Shown: positions 21,256 to 31,965 of the stretch, one piece after another
Position numbering within the stretch: position 1 is the first letter of the stretch
Layout: each line of letters begins with the position of its first letter
Assembly (NCBI GenBank): GCA_025350705.1
Contig: JANXXH010000153.1
Span: 1 to 48,008 of the forward strand
Direction: 5' to 3'
Source of the DNA: Gallionella sp.
Lineage (GTDB): Bacteria > Pseudomonadota > Gammaproteobacteria > Burkholderiales > Gallionellaceae
DNA: 48,008 nt
Position numbers and translations under genes: made by a program
The notes under the pieces: model-generated
The model's database searches: none
Told to the model about the DNA's origin: nothing
Seen by the model: only the letters and a program-made list of their open reading frames with translations

Positions 21256-22503
21256 ATGGAACAAACCCAGACAAAACACATCGTGCTCGGCATTACCGGC
21301 GGCATCGCGGCCTACAAGGCGGCGGAACTGGCGCGTCTGCTGATCAAGCAGGGCATCGAGGTGCAGGTGGTGATGACCGGGGCAGCTTGCCATTTCATCA
21401 CACCAACCACGATGCAGGGCCTGTCCGGTAAACCGGTTTACACCGATCAGTGGGATGCGAGCGTGCCAAACAATATGGCGCACATCAATTTGAGCCGTGC
21501 CGCAGATGCGATCGTGATCGCGCCCGCGAGCGCGGATTTTATTGCCAAGCTGGCGCACGGTCTGGCGGATGATTTGCTCTCCACCTTGTGCATGGCGCGC
21601 AATTGCCCTCTGATCATAGCCCCGGCGATGAACCGCGAGATGTGGCTGAATGCGGCGACGCAGCGCAACATCGCACAATTGATTGCCGATGGCGTAAAGG
21701 TACTTGGGCCGGACAGCGGCGTGCAGGCGTGCGGGGAAGAAGGCATAGGACGGATGCTGGAAGCAGCTCAATTGGCGCAGGATATTTTGGCGCTGCTGCG
21801 CAATGCGCCACACTCTCCAACCCTCTCCCACAAAGGTGAGAGGGGTCAAGTTCGGAGGATGGATGGGGTAAGGATTCTCATTACCGCTGGCCCTACCTAC
21901 GAAGCGATAGACACGGTGCGCGGCATCACCAACCGCAGCTCCGGCAAAATGGGCTATGCCATCGCACAGGCCGCGCTGGAGCTGGGTGCAAACGTGATGC
22001 TGGTATCCGGGCCGACAGCACTTGCCAAGCCGCAAGGCGCGCAATGCGTGGATGTGCAGAGTGCCGAGCAGATGTTCGATGCGGTAAAGCAGCATGTTGG
22101 CAATTGCGATATTTTTATCGGCGTGGCAGCGGTGGCCGATTACCGCGCCGCGCAACCCAGCGCACACAAGATCAAGAAGAGCGCGAACAATCTCACGCTG
22201 GAGCTCGTCCCTACCCCGGACATTTTGGAGTATGTCGCCAACCTGACCAATCCGCCATTCTGCGTGGGCTTTGCCGCCGAGAGTGAGAATCTCGCGGAGT
22301 ATGCCGAGCAAAAACGCCGCGCGAAAAAACTGCCCTTGCTGGTCGGCAATCTGGTGCAGCAGGCCATCGGCAGCGACGACAACGAACTGGTGTTATTTGA
22401 TGACAGTGGCAGGCAAACCCTGCCGCGAGCCGATAAACTCACGCTGGCACGCCAATTGATGCAGCGCATTGCACAACGCATTAAGGGAGGAGTATTAAAA
22501 TGA
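21256..22503 (+). CDS. coaBC: Bifunctional phosphopantothenoylcysteine decarboxylase/synthetase
   Basis: CoaBC joins cysteine to 4'-phosphopantothenate and decarboxylates the product on the way to coenzyme A. The protein is 415 residues. The flavin-dependent CoaC half has His76 (AHINLS), Asn126 (PAMN) and Cys159 (ACGEEG). The CoaB half has [13 protein letters not shown] and the lysine-rich HKIKK. The two halves are joined by an unusual linker, [13 protein letters not shown], encoded by a palindrome. The ATG at 21256 is preferred by family length; one at 21244 is possible. Its stop overlaps the dut ATG by 4 bases. Confidence 0.95.
   Translation: MEQTQTKHIVLGITGGIAAYKAAELARLLIKQGIEVQVVMTGAACHFITPTTMQGLSGKPVYTDQWDASVPNNMAHINLSRAADAIVIAPASADFIAKLAHGLADDLLSTLCMARNCPLIIAPAMNREMWLNAATQRNIAQLIADGVKVLGPDSGVQACGEEGIGRMLEAAQLAQDILALLRNAPHSPTLSHKGERGQVRRMDGVRILITAGPTYEAIDTVRGITNRSSGKMGYAIAQAALELGANVMLVSGPTALAKPQGAQCVDVQSAEQMFDAVKQHVGNCDIFIGVAAVADYRAAQPSAHKIKKSANNLTLELVPTPDILEYVANLTNPPFCVGFAAESENLAEYAEQKRRAKKLPLLVGNLVQQAIGSDDNELVLFDDSGRQTLPRADKLTLARQLMQRIAQRIKGGVLK
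21819..21846. repeat. REP-like palindrome in the coaBC linker
   Basis: ACCCTCTC, a 10-base middle and GAGAGGGG form an inverted repeat of the kind usually found between genes. Here it is translated in frame as [10 protein letters not shown] between the CoaC and CoaB domains. Confidence 0.6.
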
Positions 22504-22973
22504 AACACGTCGCCCAAATTGAGCACATTCCCGTTGATGTCAAAATTCTCGACCATCGATTGCACGAAAACATGCCCGGTTATGCGACTGCCGGTTCAGC
22601 TGGGATCGATTTGCGCGCGTGCATCGAGCACAACATGGTGATCCAACCCAAGCAGTGCGAACTCATTCCCAGCGGCATCGCCATTCATTTAAGCAGCCTG
22701 GGCTATGCAGCGATGATTTTGCCGCGTTCCGGCTTGGGGCATAAGCACGGTATCGTGCTGGGCAACCTGGTCGGTTTGATCGACTCGGATTATCAAGGGC
22801 AGATTTTTGTTTCACTGTGGAACCGCAGCCAGATCCCCTTCACTCTGATGCCGATGGAGCGCATGGCGCAACTGGTGATCGTGCCGGTAATGCAGGCAAA
22901 GTTCAATATCGTGGAAGAATTTCCATTGAGCGAACGCGGCAGCGGCGGTTTCGGCAGCACTGGCAAGCATTAA
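22500..22973 (+). CDS. dut: Deoxyuridine 5'-triphosphate nucleotidohydrolase
   Basis: Dut splits dUTP into dUMP and pyrophosphate, limiting uracil in DNA and feeding dTMP synthesis. The protein is 157 residues and all five trimeric-dUTPase motifs are visible: [41 protein letters not shown] and [10 protein letters not shown]. Translational coupling to coaBC through an ATGA overlap matches the coaBC-dut pairing common in proteobacteria. Confidence 0.97.
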   Translation: MKHVAQIEHIPVDVKILDHRLHENMPGYATAGSAGIDLRACIEHNMVIQPKQCELIPSGIAIHLSSLGYAAMILPRSGLGHKHGIVLGNLVGLIDSDYQGQIFVSLWNRSQIPFTLMPMERMAQLVIVPVMQAKFNIVEEFPLSERGSGGFGSTGKH

Positions 22974-22989
22974 AAAAACCTCTAAAAAT

Positions 22990-23130
22990 TCAGAGTTCGC
23001 CAAAATGCAAGGCGCGAAAAAATTTCGCCGCACCACATATTGGTTATATGGAATCAAGAAATTTTTTTCACAACGCGGCATAACCAGCGACTTAGTCGCC
23101 GTTGTATGGCGACTTAGTGGAATGGCTAGT
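22990..23130. repeat. Palindrome-rich intergenic element
   Basis: Between the convergent ends of dut and the CBS gene lies about 190 bases without a gene. It holds GGCG...CGCC around an A/T run, and GCGACTTAGTCGC followed by a second GCGACTTAGT. The perfect hairpin AGTCGCC-7-GGCGACT spans 23094-23114. It looks like a small repetitive element or a transcription-end structure; other copies in the genome would be needed to tell. Confidence 0.4.
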
Positions 23131-23161
23131 AGTTTTATCAGTTGGGATGAAATCTGGATAT

Positions 23162-23758
23162 TTAGCCGCGCGCGATCACGGCCTCGATTTCGGCGAAGGT
23201 GTGTGCCAATTCGAAACTCTGAACTTGCGCACCCAGTTGACGGGCGATTTGGGTAATGGAGAATAGTCCGCATACGGACTGTTTGCCATCGGCACTTTCT
23301 GCCACCACCAGCGCGTGTTGCCGGTGGGATTTTTTCAGGCTGGCGACGATTTGCCCGACTTGGGCATTTTTCACATCATCGATTTTCAATGCTTCCAGCT
23401 CACGCTGTGTCGTCATGATGTCACGCACCATGATGTCGGCATGAGTCCCCCCCATGTTTTGCAGGTAGCGCATCGGCTTTTCGCCCAGCACGTCGGTTGC
23501 AGTCAACAATCCCGCCACCTGATCGTTGTCGTCCAACACCAGCAATAAGCGTACCCCATACCGTATCATTTTGGCATTGGCTTTATCCATCGAAGTCTTG
23601 GCGCGCACACCCACCACTGAGACCTTGTTCAAATCGGTCATTACGCTGATTGCCGGATCGCTCAGCTTGACATACTCCGGCAATGTCTGAACCGGGCGCG
23701 CAAAAGCCGAACCCGATTTCAAAGGAAATACTTGCAGGGGGCTGTACTCCTTGATCAT
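23162..23758 (-). CDS. CBS-domain pair protein
   Basis: This is a 198-residue soluble protein made almost entirely of a CBS pair (about 45-105 and 112-190). The typical ends are YGVRLLLVLDDNDQVAGLLTATDVL and HALVVAESADGKQSVCGLFSITQIA. CBS pairs bind adenine nucleotides and regulate partner proteins; no partner domain is attached. AAGGAG lies 6 bases before the ATG. It lies 28 bases downstream of rppH on the same strand and may be co-transcribed with it. Confidence 0.85.
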   Translation of the reverse strand: MIKEYSPLQVFPLKSGSAFARPVQTLPEYVKLSDPAISVMTDLNKVSVVGVRAKTSMDKANAKMIRYGVRLLLVLDDNDQVAGLLTATDVLGEKPMRYLQNMGGTHADIMVRDIMTTQRELEALKIDDVKNAQVGQIVASLKKSHRQHALVVAESADGKQSVCGLFSITQIARQLGAQVQSFELAHTFAEIEAVIARG

Positions 23759-23786
23759 GAGGAACTCCTTAAAAATTCAAGCAAAA

Positions 23787-24299
23787 TCATCTGTACACCT
23801 GTTGTAAATGCGCGGTTTTATGTTTAACTGTCGGCAGGTAACCGGCCAATTCTTTAAGCGCCATCGTATAAACCTCGCGCTTGAATTCAATCACGGCGTT
23901 GATGTCCAGCCAGTAATCGTTCCAGCGCCAAGCATCAAATTCGGGATGCGAACTGGCACGTAAACAGACATCGCAATCACGACCAACCAGAAGTAACAAA
24001 AACCAGATCTGTTTTTGACCGCGGTAACCACCGCGCGACTCACGCTTGCTCCAGCTTTGCGGAACCTCATAGCGCATCCAGTCACGGGTGCGTCCGAGTA
24101 TTTTTACATGTTCCGGCATCAAGCCGACCTCTTCGTGCAACTCACGGTACATCGCCTGCTCCGGGGTCTCGCCATGCTGGATCCCGCCTTGCGGAAACTG
24201 CCATGCATGTTGCCTCACCCGCTTGCCCCAAAGCACCTGGTTCCTGCTGTTCGTGATGATAATGCCGACATTCGGGCGGTAGCCGTCTCGGTCTATCAT
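23787..24299 (-). CDS. rppH: RNA pyrophosphohydrolase
   Basis: RppH removes pyrophosphate from mRNA 5' ends and so starts RNase E-dependent decay. The 170-residue Nudix protein has the N-terminus [17 protein letters not shown] and the box [20 protein letters not shown], both characteristic of the family. It is divergent from proS, as is common in betaproteobacteria. The 160-base gap between them must hold both promoters. Confidence 0.96.
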   Translation of the reverse strand: MIDRDGYRPNVGIIITNSRNQVLWGKRVRQHAWQFPQGGIQHGETPEQAMYRELHEEVGLMPEHVKILGRTRDWMRYEVPQSWSKRESRGGYRGQKQIWFLLLLVGRDCDVCLRASSHPEFDAWRWNDYWLDINAVIEFKREVYTMALKELAGYLPTVKHKTAHLQQVYR

Positions 24300-24459
24300 T
24301 TTCAGTTCTATTTTAAAGTTAATTTCAATGCGCAGATTCTTTCACATTTCCTCTGCAATGAAAAGCGAATCTGCTGTTTAGAAATTCCTGAACATACCGT
24401 ATACCGTGCATTCCCTGTAAAATCGCACATCCATAATTATTGTCAGGTCGAACTCAGCC

Positions 24460-26175
24460 ATGCGCGCTTCACAGTTTTTCATCTCTACCCTTAAAGAGGC
24501 TCCCTCCGAAGCAGAACTCGCCAGCCACAAATTGATGATGCGCGCCGGCTATATCAGAAAACTGGCCAGCGGCCTGTACACCTGGATGCCGCTCGGGCTG
24601 CGCGTATTGCGCAAGGTCGAAAATATCGTACGCGAAGAAATGGATCGCAGCGGCGGGATCGAGTTGCTGATGCCCGCCATCCAACCCGCCGAACTGTGGC
24701 AGGAAACTGGGCGCTGGGAAGTGTTCGGCCCTCAGATGTTGAAAATAAAAGACCGTCACGACAACCTGTTCTGCTTCGGCCCCACCCACGAAGAAGTGAT
24801 CACCGACATCGCCCGCCGCGAGATACGCAGTTACCGGCAACTGCCGGTCAACTTCTACCAGATCCAAACCAAGTTCCGCGACGAGGTGCGTCCGCGTTTC
24901 GGCGTGATGCGTGCTCGCGAATTCCTGATGAAGGATGCCTATTCATTCCATGCCGATTATGCGAGTCTGGAGCAAACCTACCGCGTGATGTATGACACTT
25001 ACGCCCGTATCTTCACCCGCCTCGGCCTGAAGTTCCGCGCCGTCGCGGCGGATACCGGAGCAATCGGCGGCAGCGGCTCGCATGAGTTTCATGTATTGGC
25101 TGATTCGGGTGAAGACGCATTGGCCTATTGTCCGACTTCGGATTACGCCGCGAATGTTGAGTTGGCGGAAGCGGTCGCACCAAGTGCGATGCGTGCTGAC
25201 CCGAGCGAGACGATGCGCGATGTTGAGACGCCCAAACAAACCACCTGCGAACAAGTTGCCGAATTGTTAGGCATTCCATTACAACGCACGGTGAAACTGC
25301 TGGCTTTGTTAGCCGGTGGCAAGCTGCATATTCTGTTGATACGCGGCGATCACAGCCTTAACGAAGTAAAAGCAAGCAAACTGCCGGGCCTTGCCGACTT
25401 CCGCTTTGCGACTGAAGATGAAATCCGCGCTTTTTTCAATTATCCGGCGGGCTTCCTTGGCCCGGTCGGGATAGACAGGACGAAGGTTCGCGTCATCGCA
25501 GACCGAACCGTGGCGGCTATGAGCAATTTTGTTGTGGGTGCGAATAAACCCAAGTTCCACACCGCCGGTGTGAACTGGGGGCGCGACTTGCCTGAACCCG
25601 ATCTTGTTGGAGACATTCGCAACGTGGTCACTGGCGATATATCTCCAGACAGCAAAGGCACGCTGGAAATTTGCCGCGGCATCGAAGTCGGTCATATCTT
25701 CCAGTTGCGCACCAAGTATGCCGAAGCTTTGAAAGCCACCTTTCTGGACGCGCAAGGAAAAGCGAAAATTCTCGAGATGGGTTGCTATGGCATCGGTGTG
25801 TCGCGCATCGTCGCTGCTGCCATCGAACAGAATTATGACGAGCGCGGCATCATGCTGCCGACTACGATGGCACCGTTCCAGATCGTCATCGTGCCGATCG
25901 GCATGAGCAAGAGCGAAGCAGTACGCAACGCCGTGGAACAACTGTATACCACGCTGCAAGCCGCCGGTATCGAGGTGTTGCTGGATGACCGTGACGAGCG
26001 CCCCGGCGTGATGTTTGCCGACATGGAGTTGATCGGCATTCCGCATCGCGTTGTTGTCGGCGAACGCGGTTTGAAGGACGGGATGCTGGAATATCAAGGG
26101 CGACGCGACCCTGCCGCACAAGCTATCCCCTTGCAAAATGCGCTGGAGTTCGTAGAATCGAAGCTGTGCAATTAA
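24460..26175 (+). CDS. proS: Prolyl-tRNA synthetase (bacterial type with editing domain)
   Basis: ProS is a class II synthetase charging tRNA-Pro. The protein is 571 residues. It has the N-terminus [20 protein letters not shown], motif 2 around [21 protein letters not shown], an inserted YbaK/ProX-type editing domain at about residues 230-400, motif 3 ([10 protein letters not shown]) and an anticodon-binding C-terminal domain. This is the long bacterial architecture. A TAAAAT -10-like box lies about 40 bases upstream. The last 10 bases overlap the next gene. Confidence 0.97.
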   Translation: MRASQFFISTLKEAPSEAELASHKLMMRAGYIRKLASGLYTWMPLGLRVLRKVENIVREEMDRSGGIELLMPAIQPAELWQETGRWEVFGPQMLKIKDRHDNLFCFGPTHEEVITDIARREIRSYRQLPVNFYQIQTKFRDEVRPRFGVMRAREFLMKDAYSFHADYASLEQTYRVMYDTYARIFTRLGLKFRAVAADTGAIGGSGSHEFHVLADSGEDALAYCPTSDYAANVELAEAVAPSAMRADPSETMRDVETPKQTTCEQVAELLGIPLQRTVKLLALLAGGKLHILLIRGDHSLNEVKASKLPGLADFRFATEDEIRAFFNYPAGFLGPVGIDRTKVRVIADRTVAAMSNFVVGANKPKFHTAGVNWGRDLPEPDLVGDIRNVVTGDISPDSKGTLEICRGIEVGHIFQLRTKYAEALKATFLDAQGKAKILEMGCYGIGVSRIVAAAIEQNYDERGIMLPTTMAPFQIVIVPIGMSKSEAVRNAVEQLYTTLQAAGIEVLLDDRDERPGVMFADMELIGIPHRVVVGERGLKDGMLEYQGRRDPAAQAIPLQNALEFVESKLCN

Positions 26176-26816
26176 TTCGACAAACATTTTCTCGTTATTT
26201 CACTCTGCCACTGTGCGTGGCAGGGATGTTTTTCTCATGCATGGCACAAGCTGGCGGACAAATCTACACGCCGCTTTCCGCCAGTGTACGCTCAGTATTG
26301 CAGCGTAGTGTGTCCGATCAGGCATCACCAAAACTCGCCTTCGCCACACAGTATGAAGCTGATTTCTGGCTGAATGAAATGTCGCGTCGATTGCAAAAAG
26401 ACTTGCCGGATACGGCATTCCGCTCAGGTTTTATCAAAACCGTACATTATGAAGCTACCCGCGCCGGACTCGATCCTGAATTGGTGTTGGCCTTGATCGA
26501 AGTAGAGAGCGGCTTCAAAAAGTACGCGGTATCCAGAGTGGGGGCACGCGGTTATATGCAAGTGATGCCGTTCTGGGTGAATGAAATCGGCATGAAAGAG
26601 CACAACCTGTTTCATCTGAAGACCAATCTGCGCTACGGTTGCACCATCCTTCGCTATTATCTGGACATGGAAAAAGGCGATTTGTATCGTGCCTTGGGGC
26701 GTTACAACGGTACGTTGGGCAAGCCGGAATATCCTAATCTGGTACGCGCTGCCTGGCATAACCACTGGGCTTTGCCGCGCCGCACTGTCAGCAACAACAA
26801 CATTCCATCCAGCTGA
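26166..26816 (+). CDS. Lytic transglycosylase (SLT domain)
   Basis: This is a 216-residue exported murein-cleaving enzyme. The N-terminal signal peptide ends near MAQA (about residue 29). An SLT domain at about 90-200 has catalytic Glu114 in ALIEVESGF, then [15 protein letters not shown] and the ALGRYNGT segment. The GTG start inside the proS end is chosen because the ATG 20 codons later would destroy the signal peptide. The proS-transglycosylase pair is common in betaproteobacteria. Confidence 0.88.
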   Translation: MQLIRQTFSRYFTLPLCVAGMFFSCMAQAGGQIYTPLSASVRSVLQRSVSDQASPKLAFATQYEADFWLNEMSRRLQKDLPDTAFRSGFIKTVHYEATRAGLDPELVLALIEVESGFKKYAVSRVGARGYMQVMPFWVNEIGMKEHNLFHLKTNLRYGCTILRYYLDMEKGDLYRALGRYNGTLGKPEYPNLVRAAWHNHWALPRRTVSNNNIPSS

Positions 26817-26824
26817 TCTGTTTC

Positions 26825-27295
26825 TTATTTGACCAATTTGTTTTTGATATAAGCCTCGACGCTTGCGCGCGTCAGCTGTCCAGCCTGATAGCTCACCTGC
26901 TCACCTTTGGGGTTGTACAAATAGCTGACCGGCAGAACTTCTACCGCGCCTATCTGGGCAGTGATCTTGCGATCTCCCATCACCACCGGATAACTCATAC
27001 CATGAGTTTTGGCAAAGTCGTCGACTTTTTTTAGTGATCCCGAATCCATCGCAATACCGATCACCGCTAAATCATTGTCATGATGGGCGTTGTGCAAACT
27101 GACCAGTTCGGGTATTTCATCCAGGCATGGCGCACACCAGGTCGCCCAAAAATTCACCAGCACCCACTTGCCTCGGTAATCGGCCAAGTGATGCGTTTTG
27201 CCTTGAACATCTTCAAGCGTAAATCCCTCTGCCGCAGCGCCCAGCGCGAACTGTAACAAAAAAACAACCAGTAGGGCGCGCGTCACCAGTATCAA
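26825..27295 (-). CDS. TlpA-like thioredoxin-fold protein
   Basis: This is a 156-residue periplasmic thioredoxin-like protein of the TlpA/ResA type. It has a signal peptide to about residue 22, WATWCAPC as redox centre and cis-Pro in EVLPVSYL. It probably reduces disulfides in the periplasm, for example in cytochrome c maturation or protein repair; the client is unknown. Its ATG overlaps the stop of the YqhA-like gene by 4 bases. Confidence 0.88.
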   Translation of the reverse strand: MILVTRALLVVFLLQFALGAAAEGFTLEDVQGKTHHLADYRGKWVLVNFWATWCAPCLDEIPELVSLHNAHHDNDLAVIGIAMDSGSLKKVDDFAKTHGMSYPVVMGDRKITAQIGAVEVLPVSYLYNPKGEQVSYQAGQLTRASVEAYIKNKLVK

Positions 27296-27891
27296 TGCTG
27301 TTCTTCTTTGTGTGCCGCTACTGCGCCATCGGCTGCTTCGGATTCTTCCTCGTGGTCATCTTTCGCGCCACGCTCCCCTCCATGGGTGAGATACAGCGCC
27401 AGCGCAACCAAGGCAATACTGCCGCCCAGGTAAAGCAGATCGATGGGTGTAGTCATCTTCATGTTCAACGCTTCTTCAAACAAGGTCACGATCATGATCA
27501 TCAGTATCACCTTGGCCAAGCGTGCCTTCAAGTCATCCAGGCTGTTGATCACCAGTATCTTGCTGGAACCCTCGCTACCTTTGGCTTGGTCTATATCGCT
27601 GATAAACAGCTCATACAATCCGAACGAGAAAATTAGCATCACGGTTGCCAGCAAATAGCCGTCAACCACTTCGACAATGTGCGATACCGTCTTGTCGTGC
27701 AACACCTTGCGCGCTTCTTCGGCCATGTCTGAATCAGCGTAATGCAGCATATGCTGCACCAGATAGACAACATCCACCGTGGCCATGTAGAAAATCGCAA
27801 AACCCGCGAACAAGCTACCCAGCACCGCAGCAAGAACGATAAAACGGCTGCTCCACAACGACCCTTCAAAAAGCGACTCTATAAACTTCAT
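27292..27891 (-). CDS. YqhA-like (UPF0114) membrane protein
   Basis: This is a 199-residue inner-membrane protein with about four transmembrane segments (near 15-37, 75-97, 127-147, 157-175). MATVDVVYLV and VVDGYLLATVMLIFSFGLYELF are typical of the YqhA/UPF0114 family, whose function is unknown. The C-terminal tail is charged (HEEESEAADG) and ends in KEEQH. GGAGGA before the second in-frame ATG fixes the start. It is coupled to the downstream thioredoxin-like gene. Confidence 0.82.
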   Translation of the reverse strand: MKFIESLFEGSLWSSRFIVLAAVLGSLFAGFAIFYMATVDVVYLVQHMLHYADSDMAEEARKVLHDKTVSHIVEVVDGYLLATVMLIFSFGLYELFISDIDQAKGSEGSSKILVINSLDDLKARLAKVILMIMIVTLFEEALNMKMTTPIDLLYLGGSIALVALALYLTHGGERGAKDDHEEESEAADGAVAAHKEEQH

Positions 27892-27962
27892 GCCATCCTC
27901 CACAAACATCAAACAACAAACCGGCGCGCATTAAAGCGCAATTAATCGCATCGGGCAAGCAA

Positions 27963-29174
27963 TCACGCTGCATGACGCGCAAAGAGATCCTGCAACGTAA
28001 TATCTGTACTCTGCTCAAACTGCCCTGCACAGGCCACTAGCCAGTGCTGCAATGGATCGTTATTTTTTCCGGCTGACAATGAGTCGCGATTCAGCACGTA
28101 CAAACGTATCAATTCGGTAACGCGAATATGGTTAGCGTCTCGCATCATAACCCAGCCGTTCCCTTCCACTTTGCGCACCATGTTCACCCCGGCCAACTCA
28201 TCGAGTATCCTTTCGATCGTGTCATAACCGAGACGCAAAGATTTGGACAATTCCGGCAAGGTGCTCACACTACCATTCTGTAAACCGTCCACCATGATTT
28301 TCAACACACGCATGGCATCTAACAGCTGGGTGGCAGGCGCCAAGTGTTCTGCATCAGGAGTTCGCCAATGCGAAAGTGAAGCGGCGATAACAGCGCCGAA
28401 CAGTATAGTCAACCAGGACAAGTATATCCACATCAAAAATATAGGCACGCTGGCAAATGCGCCATACACCAATTTGTAGGTAGGGAAATGGCTGACGTAA
28501 TAGCCAAATATTCCGTTCATGGATTCAAATACCAGCGCGGCTACCAATGCCCCGAGCAGCGAGTGTGCGCGAGGAACATGACGATTGGGCACCAGCCGAA
28601 ATAACATGGCGAATGCCAAAGTAGTAAACAATATCGGCAATGTTTTAAGCAACACGATATCGAATGCAGAAATATGTTTGCCATACCCCATGGACATCCC
28701 GACCAGCCATGATGTCAGCGATAAGCTTGCCCCGATCAGCAACGGAGCAAGGGTCAGCACGGCCCAATATGCCACCAGACGTTTGACCAAGGGGCGGGGT
28801 CGCGTCACACGCCAAATAACGTTAAACGCATTGTCTATGGTCAGCATCATCGACATGGCGGTGACCGCCAGGAATACAATACCCACCGCGGTGAGGCGTG
28901 TTGCGCTATCAGCGAATTGCTGCATATATTGTGTGATGATTATTCCGGCATTTTCCGGCATCAAATTATTCAGCAGATAAATCTTGATCTGAGCCGAGAA
29001 ATCCTCGAACACCGGGAATGCCGAGAATACGGTTAATGCAATTGTTATCATCGGAACCAACGACAACAAAGTGGTAAAGGTCAGGCTCGCAGCAGTTTGC
29101 GTGCAGCGATCCTGCACAAAACGTGTTGCGATTAAACGAACCAAAACCTGAATATCGTGCAAATTATTTCGCAT
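27963..29174 (-). CDS. YihY/BrkB family membrane protein
   Basis: The protein is 403 residues with six predicted transmembrane helices in the first 260, including AASLTFTTLLSLVPM and the family hallmark GAFASVPIFLMWIYLSWLT. The name ribonuclease BN attached to this family is an error of early annotation, and the real role is unclear. The C-terminal 130 residues form a winged-helix-like module (LPELSKSLRLGYDTIERILDE), frequent in betaproteobacterial members. It is divergent from wrbA with only 28 bases between starts. Confidence 0.9.
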   Translation of the reverse strand: MRNNLHDIQVLVRLIATRFVQDRCTQTAASLTFTTLLSLVPMITIALTVFSAFPVFEDFSAQIKIYLLNNLMPENAGIIITQYMQQFADSATRLTAVGIVFLAVTAMSMMLTIDNAFNVIWRVTRPRPLVKRLVAYWAVLTLAPLLIGASLSLTSWLVGMSMGYGKHISAFDIVLLKTLPILFTTLAFAMLFRLVPNRHVPRAHSLLGALVAALVFESMNGIFGYYVSHFPTYKLVYGAFASVPIFLMWIYLSWLTILFGAVIAASLSHWRTPDAEHLAPATQLLDAMRVLKIMVDGLQNGSVSTLPELSKSLRLGYDTIERILDELAGVNMVRKVEGNGWVMMRDANHIRVTELIRLYVLNRDSLSAGKNNDPLQHWLVACAGQFEQSTDITLQDLFARHAA

Positions 29175-29196
29175 GGACTGACTGTTTCCCTATAAT
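29168..29196 (+). promoter_or_regulatory. Promoter of wrbA, possibly leaderless
   Basis: A perfect TATAAT (29191-29196) has TTCGCA 17 bases upstream. The predicted start coincides with the A of the wrbA ATG, and no ribosome-binding site is visible in between. Confidence 0.5.
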
Positions 29197-29199
29197 TAG

Positions 29200-30479
<1,280 letters not shown>

Positions 30480-30487
30480 GGCCAGCC

Positions 30488-30506
30488 AAGGTCGATCAGC
30501 GACCTT
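30488..30506. terminator. Hairpin between convergent genes
   Basis: AAGGTCG-ATCAG-CGACCTT is a perfect 7-bp stem just after the hugZ-like stop. It has no U-run, so termination is uncertain. Confidence 0.35.
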
Positions 30507-30543
30507 AGCCAACTTCCAATTTGATCTGCATGATTTATATCCT

Positions 30544-31260
30544 TTAGAAACGGAAACCCAGTTTGAAGCTGTAAGATTTAGCTGAGCCGGTTTTGTCGTA
30601 CTCGAAGGCAAGATTGGTTAATCCCATGTTGAGATTTGCACCAGCAAAAATTTTATTTTGCTTGAAAGTTTCTTCCACCAGCCCCAACCCGCTAACCGGA
30701 GTGCTAGCAACCCAGACATTGCCCAACCCCGCGTATGGGGTAAACATCAAAAAACCTTTTGAAATTGAAATGTCCAGGCTTTTGGTGCTGAATTCCAGTT
30801 GATCCACTCCGCTTAATTTGGTCACTGCGCCACGGATGCCGACTGCGGGCAAAGCCACACCGCCTTCAAGTATGGCATAACGCAATTCTCCTCCATAAAG
30901 CTTGATATTGGTGGTTGGTACTGCTGAATAAAAGGCTCCAACATCGATGTTAAATGGCAATCCTTTAAACACATGCAACTTCGGCACAATCAAGTTGGTC
31001 AGTGAGCTACCCGTAGCAACATCCAAGTTTCTCATTTTAGTCGAGGTGACCTCTAAGCCCAAATCAAAACCTGTCAGACCCAACGGAGCTGCCGGAGTAA
31101 CAGCTTTGTAACTTAATGCTGAACCCATATCTTCCGAGAAAGTTTTAAAATCAGACTGCGCTGTGCCCCCAGTAAAATAAGTCAGATTGACGTTATTGGC
31201 CGCCCATACTGGCTGTGCAAAACAAACCAGGACGCATAGCAATGTTAAGTTTTTATTCAT
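30544..31260 (-). CDS. Outer-membrane beta-barrel protein of unknown function
   Basis: This is a 238-residue protein with a signal peptide (cleavage after VWA at about residue 20). The mature part alternates short amphipathic strands and turns and ends in a C-terminal phenylalanine (SFKLGFRF), the usual BAM recognition signal. It contains NIDVGAFYSAVPTTNIKLYG and FMFTPYAGLGN-type strands, like uncharacterised barrel families. No function can be assigned. It is convergent with hugZ and apparently monocistronic. Confidence 0.75.
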   Translation of the reverse strand: MNKNLTLLCVLVCFAQPVWAANNVNLTYFTGGTAQSDFKTFSEDMGSALSYKAVTPAAPLGLTGFDLGLEVTSTKMRNLDVATGSSLTNLIVPKLHVFKGLPFNIDVGAFYSAVPTTNIKLYGGELRYAILEGGVALPAVGIRGAVTKLSGVDQLEFSTKSLDISISKGFLMFTPYAGLGNVWVASTPVSGLGLVEETFKQNKIFAGANLNMGLTNLAFEYDKTGSAKSYSFKLGFRF

Positions 31261-31380
31261 GATGCAGGCCTTTCATGTAGTTGATGATGATCTTTTAACC
31301 GATTTCCAGCATAGCTCATTTGTCATTTCCATGTCCACTGAGTTCCGCATGGATATCAAAATAAAGCAGTCCTTGCAGAA

Positions 31381-31416
31381 AAAATAAAAAGGGTTGGCAA
31401 TTTACGCCAACCCTTT
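31381..31416 (-). terminator. Terminator of the 29-residue protein transcript
   Basis: On the minus strand, AAAGGGTTGGC-7-GCCAACCCTTT is followed by TTTTATTTTTT. No annotated minus-strand gene other than the small one upstream could use it. Confidence 0.88.
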
Positions 31417-31572
31417 GAAATGCTGGTTCACCAACCGGACAAGGCCGGGGTTAGTCAAACATCGTTATATGTCGAACAGACATTAAGCGGTTAACCCAAG
31501 ATTGTCGAAAAATTTGGTGTACTGGCATTGCGCCCGGTGGCCATTTAAGTAACAGAGCTGGCACCGAATCAA

Positions 31573-31662
31573 TTATTTTTTCCTGTCCCACTTCCCATCA
31601 TCAACAACAATGGCGATTCCGGTAATGATAAACAGGGCAATAAAAAATATAACTGTAGTCAT
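31573..31662 (-). CDS. 29-residue single-pass membrane protein, unrecognised
   Basis: This is a very small gene encoding MTTVIFFIALFIITGIAIVV followed by a charged tail DDGKWDRKK. That is one hydrophobic segment with a short hydrophilic end. AAGGAGAG stands 6 bases before the ATG. A promoter lies about 150 bases upstream and a strong terminator about 160 bases downstream, so it looks like a genuine independent gene. Its size recalls KdpF-type accessory peptides, but no kdp genes are present and the sequence is not one I recognise. The function is unknown. Confidence 0.7.
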   Translation of the reverse strand: MTTVIFFIALFIITGIAIVVDDGKWDRKK

Positions 31663-31814
31663 TTTAACTCTCCTTGGTGGTTAAGAAGAAACCTGGGAAC
31701 AGTGTCATACCGCCCTAACCTTCGAGAGATAAACCCCTTAGCAGTTCAAGCCCGCCGTTATGGATTCACACATCAATAATGAAGTAGACGACATAACCCT
31801 AGATACCCATACCC

Positions 31815-31843
31815 ATTATAAGCCTTACATTTAATAATGGTAA
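31815..31843 (-). promoter_or_regulatory. Promoter of the 29-residue protein gene
   Basis: TTACCA (31843-31838), 17 bases, then a perfect TATAAT (31820-31815). The transcript would carry a leader of about 145 bases before the small ORF. I see no known riboswitch in it. The roughly 300 bases between the small ORF and leuA contain only this promoter, the leader and the leuA terminator. Confidence 0.6.
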
Positions 31844-31908
31844 TTATTTTTAACCGCCTGTCTGAAAGCAATAAATTCCATTAAGTAATGCGCTGGTTTC
31901 CCCAATTC

Positions 31909-31940
31909 GAAAAAAAGCGGCGCACAAATGTGCACCGCTT
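31909..31940 (-). terminator. leuA terminator
   Basis: On the minus strand, a 10-position stem with one mismatch (AGCGGTGCAC/GTGCGCCGCT, loop ATTT) is followed by TTTTTTT. Confidence 0.85.
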
Positions 31941-31965
31941 ACTTTCAACCCAACGAAGTATATAT

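Noticed and set aside
21184-22311. A 375-codon open frame antisense to coaBC
   Set aside because: It is the shadow of a high-G+C coding strand; coaBC is certain, and the antisense product has no recognisable domain and an Arg/His-rich composition.
31414-31570. Possible second GEMM riboswitch near the 29-residue gene
   Set aside because: GCGCAA and GCCAGT strings are present, but the GNRA hairpin, the GCAAAG core and the CCTAA receptor strand are not in order.
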